Assembly (NCBI GenBank): GCA_017533605.1
Contig: JAFWKF010000001.1
Coordinates: 62,001 to 126,000 of the forward strand
Length of the DNA stretch: 64,000 nt
Direction of reading: 5' to 3'
From: Candidatus Saccharimonadota bacterium
GTDB lineage: Bacteria; Patescibacteriota; Saccharimonadia; Saccharimonadales; Saccharimonadaceae
The position numbers and the translations under genes were made by a program. The notes beneath the pieces were generated by a model. It did no database searches. It was not told the DNA's origin and saw only the letters and a program-made list of their open reading frames with translations. Positions 34,594 through 41,078 of the stretch are shown here, piece by piece (the first letter of the stretch is position 1; each line of letters begins with the position of its first letter).

Positions 34594-35664
34594 CTATTTT
34601 TCTAAAAAGGCGTTAATGAAGCCATCTATTTTGCCATCTAGGACTGCGTCTGGGTCGGATTCTTCGTAGCCGGTGCGGGTGTCTTTAACTAATTTGTAAG
34701 GTTGAAGCACATAATTTCTGATTTGCTGACCCCAGCCGGCAGATTCACCAGCACGGAGTTTATCTATGGATTCGGCGTGCTGCTCTAGCTGCATTTGGAC
34801 TAATTTACCCCTTAATATTTCCATAGCTTTTTCTTTGTTTTGGAGCTGAGAGCGCTCGTTTTGGATGGCAACTACAGTGTTAGTAGGAAGGTGTGTGATG
34901 CGAACTGCAGAATTGGTGGTATTTACGGACTGCCCGCCGTGCCCGCCAGAGTGATAAACATCAATACGAAGATCTTTTTCGTCTATCTGAATGTCGGTGT
35001 CAGCCTCAATTACAGGGAGGATTTCTACTAATGCAAAGGAAGTCTGGCGAAGATTATTAGCGTTAAATGGCGAAAGACGCACCAAGCGATGTACACCGTG
35101 CTCGGATTTTAATAGACCGTATGCATGGGGGCCGGAAACTTCATAAACGGCGGTCTTAACGCCGGCTTCTTCGCCCTCGGTGCGGTCTAGGCATGTAACC
35201 TTAAAGCCTTTTCTTTCAAAAAACCTAAGATACATTCTTTCTAGCATGCCCGCCCAGTCCATAGCTTCGGTGCCGCCGGCGCCAGAGGTAATTCTTAAAA
35301 TAGCATCTTTATCATCGTAGGGGCCTTGGAAACGGAGAGCTTTTTTAAGCTCGGTAAGATTATTTTCCATGGCTTCTAGTTGGCCTTCTATTTCTTGTTT
35401 TAAATCTTCATCTGATAATTCGGTGAGCTCTTTAAGGTCGTTAATTTGGGTCTTTAGTAGTTCCCATGGAGCAGTTTCGTCTTGAAGTTTAGAAAGCTCT
35501 TGGTTTTTAGCGGTGGCGGTAGCGAGGTTTTTCCAGATGTCTGGGTCGGCGACCTCTTTTTCTAGCTTGGTTATTTGTTTTAATTTGTCGGATATTTTTA
35601 GTTTTTCATAAACTTGCAAAAAATTGGCCTCTAGGTCTGCTAGTTTTTTACTAAGATCTTGCAT
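34594..35664 (-). CDS. prfB: Peptide chain release factor 2
   Basis: A 356-residue release factor that ends translation at UAA and UGA. The GGQ motif is in HSGGHGGQSVNTTNSAVR, and RLSPFNANNLRQTS holds the SPF tripeptide that marks RF2 rather than RF1. The frame is continuous from the ATG, so the programmed frameshift found in many prfB genes is absent. The start is six bases after TGCTATAAT (35671-35676) and immediately follows a neighbour's terminator, so the mRNA should be leaderless. No terminator is seen between it and the L3 promoter. Confidence 0.94.
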   Translation of the reverse strand: MQDLSKKLADLEANFLQVYEKLKISDKLKQITKLEKEVADPDIWKNLATATAKNQELSKLQDETAPWELLKTQINDLKELTELSDEDLKQEIEGQLEAMENNLTELKKALRFQGPYDDKDAILRITSGAGGTEAMDWAGMLERMYLRFFERKGFKVTCLDRTEGEEAGVKTAVYEVSGPHAYGLLKSEHGVHRLVRLSPFNANNLRQTSFALVEILPVIEADTDIQIDEKDLRIDVYHSGGHGGQSVNTTNSAVRITHLPTNTVVAIQNERSQLQNKEKAMEILRGKLVQMQLEQHAESIDKLRAGESAGWGQQIRNYVLQPYKLVKDTRTGYEESDPDAVLDGKIDGFINAFLEK

Positions 35665-35680
35665 GAGATAATTATAGCAT

Positions 35681-35707
35681 AAAAAATCCCCCGATAAATC
35701 GGGGGAT
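35681..35707 (-). terminator. Intrinsic terminator of the 35742-36200 gene
   Basis: A ten-base inverted repeat ATCCCCCGAT / ATCGGGGGAT is followed on the minus strand by TTTTTT, which runs directly into the prfB -10 region. Confidence 0.9.
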
Positions 35708-35741
35708 GCGGTGGTGCAGTTGGTCGTGTGACAGTGAGCCT

Positions 35742-36200
35742 CTATTCGAAAAGGCCCATATATCCAGCGAATTCAATCGCCTCCTCTAGGATATCTGTCG
35801 TGAAATACTCACTATAATAATAATGGGGTTCCAGTTCCCCTCCGTAGAGGAGAACTGATCTGAGGGGCTCTTTTGCCTTTTTAAATTGGCTTATCGCCCA
35901 CTCTTTCTCCTCTCCTTCCGGACCGATGTGGTCATCCCCGAGGAACCAGTCCTCTGTCAGGTAGACCAACTTTTCATAACTCCAGCAGCGTCCATACCAA
36001 CGGACGCCCTCTTCCATGGTTTCATCTACCAGCTCATTGAGCTGGGTGAACAGTTTTTCCAGGAACCCAAGCTCACCGGTTTCCATTAGTTTTTTCAGGC
36101 GGGAGGGCTTGATCTTTCTAATAAGCTCAAACGCCGGCTGAGAGATATCCATACCGGCAAGCTCGATCAGAAACTGATTTTTTCCGTTATACTGTGCCAT
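35742..36200 (-). CDS. Orphan soluble protein, function unknown
   Basis: 152 residues from the ATG at 36200, chosen because AGGAGG lies five bases before it; longer in-frame starts would cross the promoter. No signal peptide or membrane helix is seen. The protein is acidic, with aromatic-rich blocks (RWYGRCWSYEKLVYLTEDWFL, EPHYYYSEYFTTDILEEAIEF). I recognise no family. It is a stand-alone unit with a perfect TTGACA-17-TATAAT promoter and its own terminator, and its GC-richer codon choice differs from that of its neighbours. Confidence 0.7.
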   Translation of the reverse strand: MAQYNGKNQFLIELAGMDISQPAFELIRKIKPSRLKKLMETGELGFLEKLFTQLNELVDETMEEGVRWYGRCWSYEKLVYLTEDWFLGDDHIGPEGEEKEWAISQFKKAKEPLRSVLLYGGELEPHYYYSEYFTTDILEEAIEFAGYMGLFE

Positions 36201-36246
36201 ACGCACCTCCTTAAAGATCAAAATTGCATTTTCAATTTCATTTTTC

Positions 36247-36275
36247 ATTATATCATACTTTATATAATTTGTCAA
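36247..36275 (-). promoter_or_regulatory. Full-consensus promoter of the 35742-36200 gene
   Basis: TTGACA (36270-36275), exactly 17 bases and TATAAT (36247-36252) on the minus strand, about 47 bases before the ATG. Confidence 0.85.
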
Positions 36276-36281
36276 TAATTT

Positions 36282-36311
36282 AAAAATCAGCCCCTTTCGG
36301 GGCTGGTTTTT
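36282..36311 (-). terminator. Intrinsic terminator of the 36310-36558 gene
   Basis: A CAGCCCC / GGGGCTG stem with loop TTTC and flanking A and T runs on the minus strand overlaps the last base of the stop codon and precedes the next gene's promoter. Confidence 0.9.
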
Positions 36312-36558
36312 AGATGATATACCAGGACAGATTTCCCGAGTTAAACTCAAGCCGTTTCTGTTCCCGGCCAACTAGCACGTCAAAGATATGTAACGCTACT
36401 CCGCCCACAAAACGAATTTGTGTGCTTAAGAGTTCCGTTACTTCGGTTTCGCTTTCTCCCTTCCGCCTAAATGTTAGTGGCTGACAGGGCGTCATTTCGT
36501 AACCGAAGAGGGCCATAACCTCAACGCGCTCTTTGTTGTTTTTATTAAAGTTTTTCAT
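36310..36558 (-). CDS. Small orphan protein, function unknown
   Basis: 82 residues with a GGAG ribosome site before the ATG. After a Lys/Asn-rich start it looks beta-rich (EMTPCQPLTFRRKGESETEVTELL, HIFDVLVGREQKRLEF). No membrane segment and no recognised family. It is transcribed from a TGCTATAAT at 36701-36706 through a structured leader of about 140 bases and ends in its own terminator. It is one of the five stand-alone orphan cassettes. Confidence 0.6.
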   Translation of the reverse strand: MKNFNKNNKERVEVMALFGYEMTPCQPLTFRRKGESETEVTELLSTQIRFVGGVALHIFDVLVGREQKRLEFNSGNLSWYII

Positions 36559-36700
36559 AAAGACTCCTTTAAATTAGATTTATTAGAGTCATTTATGTGA
36601 GCCTAATTTATTGGCTCATAGTTAAGGGCACAAATGACAAATACCCAAAACCTTAAACTTTTCTCAATGCCAGTGACCGAAGTGTGGCATGAGCAATTTA
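36559..36700 (-). promoter_or_regulatory. Structured 5' leader of the 36310-36558 orphan gene
   Basis: About 140 bases between the TGCTATAAT box (36701-36706) and the ATG can form a CTCATGCCA / TGGCATTGAG hairpin near the 5' end and a TGAGCC / GGCTCA hairpin (loop AATAAATTA) further down. A leader longer than half of its 82-codon gene suggests cis regulation; no known riboswitch class is recognised. Confidence 0.4.
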
Positions 36701-36731
36701 ATTATAGCATAAAAAATGTTATAATATAGCG

Positions 36732-37670
36732 ATGAATATCTGGGATAAACTACCGAAACCGTTTTTGATTTTAGCGCCGATGGAAGGCGTGACAGATATC
36801 GCTTTTCGGCAAATTATCGCTAAGGCCGGAAGGCCGGATTTATTCTTTACGGAATTTACCAATGTTTCTTCTTTTGCTTCTGAAAAAGGTCGCGCAAATG
36901 CCCTGGAGCGTCTTAAAATAGCGCCTAGCGATTCCCCGATTATCGCTCAGATTTGGGGTAAAAATCCGGCGCATTTTTCGGAACTTGCGGGCGCGCTTGA
37001 ATCGCTTGGTTTTTCTGGGGTAGATCTTAATTTTGGCTGCCCCGATAAACATGTAAATAAGACTGGCGGTGGCGCTGCGATGATTAAGACACCGGAACTC
37101 GCCATAGAATGTTTTCAAAATGCTGTGAAATCAACTAATTTACCTGTATCGGTAAAAACTCGTCTAGGTTGGGCAAAGCCTGATGAATATAAGGAATGGC
37201 TACCCGTTCTACTTTCTCAGCATCCCGCAGCATTAACTGTGCATCTTCGCACTAAAAAAGAGATGAGCAAAGTGCCGGCCCATTACGAGCTGATTCCGGA
37301 GATAATTAAACTGCGAGATAAAATCAGCCCAGAGACAAAACTAGTGATAAATGGAGATATTAAAGATCGCGCTCACGCCCTAGAATTACATCAAAAATAC
37401 CCAGAAGTGGATGGTTTTATGATTGGACGCGGGGTTTTCCAGAACCCATATTGTTTTTCCGACCATCAACCAACCCGCAAAGAACTGATTGATCTTTTGA
37501 AGATGCATTTAGATTTATATGAGAAATATGCGGGCGAGCATTACGAGCCTTTAAAACACTTTTTTAAAATTTATATTAATAATTTTCCGGGTGCGAAAGA
37601 AATCAGGGCAAAATTTATGGAAACCCATTCGGTTGCCGAAGCGCGCGAAATCTTGAAAACCCTTGGGTAG
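36732..37670 (+). CDS. dus: tRNA-dihydrouridine synthase
   Basis: A 312-residue FMN enzyme that reduces uridines in the tRNA D-loop. LAPMEGVTDIAFR at the start is the FMN-barrel signature and DLNFGCPDKHVNKTGGGAAM holds the catalytic Cys. VKTRLGW and INGDIKDRAHAL / GFMIGRGVFQNPYCF complete the flavin site. The ATG is six bases after TGTTATAAT (36720-36725), so it is leaderless. It is divergent from the 36310 orphan. Which D-loop position it modifies cannot be told. Confidence 0.92.
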   Translation: MNIWDKLPKPFLILAPMEGVTDIAFRQIIAKAGRPDLFFTEFTNVSSFASEKGRANALERLKIAPSDSPIIAQIWGKNPAHFSELAGALESLGFSGVDLNFGCPDKHVNKTGGGAAMIKTPELAIECFQNAVKSTNLPVSVKTRLGWAKPDEYKEWLPVLLSQHPAALTVHLRTKKEMSKVPAHYELIPEIIKLRDKISPETKLVINGDIKDRAHALELHQKYPEVDGFMIGRGVFQNPYCFSDHQPTRKELIDLLKMHLDLYEKYAGEHYEPLKHFFKIYINNFPGAKEIRAKFMETHSVAEAREILKTLG

Positions 37671-37756
37671 GGTGAAATTTGATTTTTATGCAGCATATGA
37701 TATAATTAAAAGATATGATTCTTTGAAATTATGGTACTTTTAAAGGAGGTGGCGTT

Positions 37757-38446
37757 TTGGCTACAGAATATTGCAATGCTGCCAAAAATTGGCAGAGTAT
37801 TTGCCCAGATCTCGCTGACAATGAGCTTGCAAGGCTCCTGTCATTGTATAACATCGGTATCGAAGAAATCATCGCAAATGTCAGATACTGGCATTTGTTT
37901 GACCTCGGCGGAATCCTTAGAGAGGAAGAAGTCATCAAAACAATCATCGATAATCATAATCTTTATGATTACCTTGATTTAAGGTTGGATAATATCTTCG
38001 GAGACGAGAAAACAGTGTCGGAGTTCGCAGATGAATTCACGTCCGATATGATCTATATGGTTAGAAGGATAGCAAAAAATGGCTTCCTGAGATTTGATTT
38101 ATCTACGACAAATCAAATCTTATCTCGCATAAAGCTCGAGATGTGGGGCGATGATAATGCACTCTTTGCGTTTGTTTGCGGGATGGACGAAAAAGGTATT
38201 AATGAGTTTTACGAAAAAATCAATCCGATTCCGTCCGAAACCATAAACAAATTGGTCGATATGATGGAGATGATTCTGTCTCCTAGTCAACTTGAGGTAG
38301 TGTTTTTCTGCCTTAACACGAGTGATGTTGGCTATATTTATAGTCAGACCGAAGAAGAGCTGCTAAGGTGCGCCCGTAAAAATCTTATTAGAAACGGCAT
38401 TGGTTTCGAGTTTGACGAGGAAACCTACAGTTTCGAAATGATTTAG
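37757..38446 (+). CDS. Orphan soluble protein, function unknown
   Basis: 229 residues starting from a TTG that is supported by AAAGGAGGTGG seven bases upstream. It looks all-helical, with acidic and aromatic residues (ARLLSLYNIGIEEIIANVRYWHLFDL) and a C-terminal half LSPSQLEVVFFCLNTSDVGYIYS. No signal, membrane helix or known motif is seen. A TTGATT-16-TATAAT promoter, a 50-base leader and a dedicated terminator make it a stand-alone unit like the other orphans. Confidence 0.65.
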   Translation: MATEYCNAAKNWQSICPDLADNELARLLSLYNIGIEEIIANVRYWHLFDLGGILREEEVIKTIIDNHNLYDYLDLRLDNIFGDEKTVSEFADEFTSDMIYMVRRIAKNGFLRFDLSTTNQILSRIKLEMWGDDNALFAFVCGMDEKGINEFYEKINPIPSETINKLVDMMEMILSPSQLEVVFFCLNTSDVGYIYSQTEEELLRCARKNLIRNGIGFEFDEETYSFEMI

Positions 38447-38497
38447 TTTTTGTTTTCTGCTTCGCTAGTCTTTAGCCCAGTAGATTGCCTCCTTTCA

Positions 38498-38527
38498 CCC
38501 CTCAGACGTCTGTCTGGGGGGCTTTTT
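38498..38527 (+). terminator. Intrinsic terminator of the 37757-38446 gene
   Basis: A ten-pair stem CCCCTCAGAC / GTCTGGGGGG (one G-T pair) with loop GTCT is followed by CTTTTT. The murD -10 box begins five bases later. Confidence 0.9.
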
Positions 38528-38543
38528 ATGTTATAATTTAGTT

Positions 38544-39791
38544 ATGAAAATTGCATTATTAGGGTACGGTAAAGAGGGGCAAGCCGTAGAAAAATATTTT
38601 AAAGACAAAGCCGAAATTGATATTTTTGAGAATTTTGACCCAGTAGAGATTCGTAACAAGGATTATTCGTCCTATGATATGATTTTCCGCAGCCCTTCCG
38701 TGCCGCCTTTAGGTTTAGAAAATGAGACAAGTGTCACAAAATACTTTTTTGACCATTGTCCATGTACGATAATTGGAGTCACTGCTACTAAGGGTAAAGG
38801 TACGACTTGTTCATTTATTAAGGCTTTACTTGATGCTAGCGGAGCGGACGTATATTTAGTTGGCAACATCGGCAATCCGGCGATTGATGTGTTGGATAGT
38901 TTGGCTAAAAATTCTGTAGTGGTTTATGAAATGTCTAGTTTTCAGCTTTGGGACCTTACAAAATCCCCGCATATTGCGGTTGTAGGCACGATTGAGCCGG
39001 ATCATTTGAATGTGCATAAAGATTACGATGATTACGTTGGGGCAAAAACCAACATTTGCCGTTACCAAACGGAAGATGACTATTTGGTTTATTATGACAA
39101 AAATCCTGAGTCGGTTAAGATTGCTAAGAACAGCCCAGCTAAAAAAATCTCTTATCCTTTTGATTTGCCAGAAGATATCAAGAAGGCAGTCAAGATACCT
39201 GGAGAACATAATTTAAACAATGCGATGGCGGCAATTGCGGCGGTAGCTAGCTACAAGAATATCTCGCTAGATGAATATTTGAAAGAGTATAAAGATGAAA
39301 TCAAAAAAGGTTTGGCAGAATTTAAAGGCTTACCGCACAGACTAGAATTCTTGCGAGATCTTGAGGGGGTGAAGTACTATGATGATAACTTTTCTACCAA
39401 TTTATCTTCTACTAGAGTGGCGATCGAATCATTCCCTGGCGATGGTATTGTATTGATTCTAGGCGGGCGGGATAAAACCGACAACGAAGATCTGCCAGAA
39501 ATCCATGATTATTTGAAGGAAGCTAAAAACATTTGCCGGATAATTTTAATGGGTGAATCTGGCCATGAGCTCGCTAAGCGCTATGAGGACGACCCGCGTT
39601 ACATGGTGGTAGAATCTCTAGAAGAAGCTGTAAACACTGCAAACCAAGAGGCTTTTTGGCTACGCAATGTTTCTTATGTGGATAACGACATTATAGTTTT
39701 GATGTCGCCAGCGGCGGCTTCGTTTGATATGTTTAAAAACGTCTATGATCGGGGCGATCAATTTAAAAATTTAGTCGAGTCTCTAAAGTAG
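38544..39791 (+). CDS. murD: UDP-N-acetylmuramoylalanine--D-glutamate ligase
   Basis: A 415-residue cytosolic Mur ligase that adds D-Glu to UDP-MurNAc-L-Ala in peptidoglycan synthesis. The P-loop is GVTATKGKGTTCS (about 81-93). VVYEMSSFQLWDL holds the Mur-ligase Glu, GEHNLNNAMAAIAA is the central motif, and YYDDNFSTNLSSTRVAI and LILGGRDK form the C-terminal domain. The start is six bases after TGTTATAAT (leaderless). The last 29 bases overlap the 3' end of the convergent M16 peptidase gene. Confidence 0.93.
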   Translation: MKIALLGYGKEGQAVEKYFKDKAEIDIFENFDPVEIRNKDYSSYDMIFRSPSVPPLGLENETSVTKYFFDHCPCTIIGVTATKGKGTTCSFIKALLDASGADVYLVGNIGNPAIDVLDSLAKNSVVVYEMSSFQLWDLTKSPHIAVVGTIEPDHLNVHKDYDDYVGAKTNICRYQTEDDYLVYYDKNPESVKIAKNSPAKKISYPFDLPEDIKKAVKIPGEHNLNNAMAAIAAVASYKNISLDEYLKEYKDEIKKGLAEFKGLPHRLEFLRDLEGVKYYDDNFSTNLSSTRVAIESFPGDGIVLILGGRDKTDNEDLPEIHDYLKEAKNICRIILMGESGHELAKRYEDDPRYMVVESLEEAVNTANQEAFWLRNVSYVDNDIIVLMSPAAASFDMFKNVYDRGDQFKNLVESLK

Positions 39792-41034
39792 AAATAAAAG
39801 CTTTGTCGGTAGATGAAACCGCGGCAAAACCCTTAATACCGGAGCCAGCAAATTCGCGGGCGAGTTCAATCATCTTAAATTTGTCTACACCTTTGATGAG
39901 GTTAGGCGCATCATCGTATTTATCAATGGTTTCGTTAGTGAAGTAGCCCTCGGCATAATAATCGGCGATCTGGCCTACGGTTTGAGCGCCCATCTGAAAA
40001 CGCCCTAATGCGTAGGATTTAGCAGCTAGAAAATCAATATCCAAAATTTCGCCGTTTAAGGTCTTCATTAGCTCAACCTGAATTAGATCAAAGAGAGCTT
40101 CAGCGTTTTCGATATTAACTTCACCATCAAAATCCCAGTAGGAACTGCTGGCGTTGCTGGCGATGGAACTACCCATGCCATAAACTAGGCCGCGCTTTCT
40201 GGCAGCGCCGAAAATTTTGGAATTGGTAGTACCGTTTAAGATGTGATTTAGACAATTCATCGCAAAAACTTCGTTGGGAGACAAGTGTCGCGGGGTGACT
40301 AATGAGAAACCGAAGGTGATGTTTGAGGCATCCTTACGGCGAATCGATACAGCCTCAGAGCTATGTAAATAAGTCTGCGGAATGGCAAATTTTTCACCTT
40401 CTTTTAAATCCCATTCGTTTAAGAGTTTGATAATTTTGTGCTTGCGCCCTTTAATCCGCCCAGCAATGATGAAAAGCATGTTTTTAGCGGTGTGGGTGCG
40501 GCGGTAATGTTCACGAATGTCTTTTAATTCAATATTACGGATAGTTTCTAAGCGCTCTGGTAAAGCCAGAATATCCTCACCTACAGCTTGCTGAACGCGA
40601 GGCCAGAGCAGGCGATAGTAGTCATTCATATAGCCAGTAAGCTCTGAGCGAACGTTGGCTTTTTCGGATTTTAGCTCCTCTTCGTTAAAATGTGGTTCGC
40701 AAATGGAAACTCGCTGAAGATCCATAATGCGCTCCCATTCAAAATCGGCGCATTCAGTTTCGTAACAAACCGAAATATCGGAAGTCCAAGCGTTATGATA
40801 AGCACCGTTTTTAGTAAACTCTGCTTCAAAGGCCTGCTCATCTTTAAACTTACCGTTGGCGCCAAAGGCGAGATGCTCCACTAGATGCGGAATTTCATAA
40901 ACATCCTTTTTCTTGGCGTACATCATACCGGCGCGGAATTGAATACGGGTAGACATAACGCTGGCACCGGGTATATCAATCAGTAAGCCTTTTGCGCCGT
41001 TTTTTAGAGTGATTTCTTCTACTGAATGCTTCAT
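39763..41034 (-). CDS. M16-family zinc metallopeptidase
   Basis: A 423-residue protein with the inverted zinc motif HLVEH (His50, Glu53, His54) in EIPHLVEHLAFGANGKF. The downstream ECADFEWERIMDLQRVSICEPHFNEEELKSEKANVRSEL supplies the third Glu ligand. M16 enzymes degrade short peptides in a clam-shell chamber. Here only one polypeptide is seen, so it probably works as a homodimer. It lies between secA and murD, with its 3' end overlapping murD. Confidence 0.88.
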   Translation of the reverse strand: MKHSVEEITLKNGAKGLLIDIPGASVMSTRIQFRAGMMYAKKKDVYEIPHLVEHLAFGANGKFKDEQAFEAEFTKNGAYHNAWTSDISVCYETECADFEWERIMDLQRVSICEPHFNEEELKSEKANVRSELTGYMNDYYRLLWPRVQQAVGEDILALPERLETIRNIELKDIREHYRRTHTAKNMLFIIAGRIKGRKHKIIKLLNEWDLKEGEKFAIPQTYLHSSEAVSIRRKDASNITFGFSLVTPRHLSPNEVFAMNCLNHILNGTTNSKIFGAARKRGLVYGMGSSIASNASSSYWDFDGEVNIENAEALFDLIQVELMKTLNGEILDIDFLAAKSYALGRFQMGAQTVGQIADYYAEGYFTNETIDKYDDAPNLIKGVDKFKMIELAREFAGSGIKGFAAVSSTDKAFISTLETRLNF

Positions 41035-41038
41035 GATA

Positions 41039-41067
41039 TTGACAAATTACCTCACTTGTGATATAAT
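41039..41067 (+). promoter_or_regulatory. Full-consensus promoter pointing antisense into secA
   Basis: TTGACA (41039-41044), exactly 17 bases and TATAAT (41062-41067) on the plus strand, followed after six bases by an ATG at 41074. The only plus-strand frame there (to 41415) is the complement of the secA 3' end, so an antisense RNA is more likely than a protein. Confidence 0.55.
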
Positions 41068-41078
41068 ATAGATATGGG

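Noticed and set aside
34594-35664. Programmed frameshift in prfB
   Set aside because: The reading frame is continuous from the ATG through the SPF and GGQ motifs.
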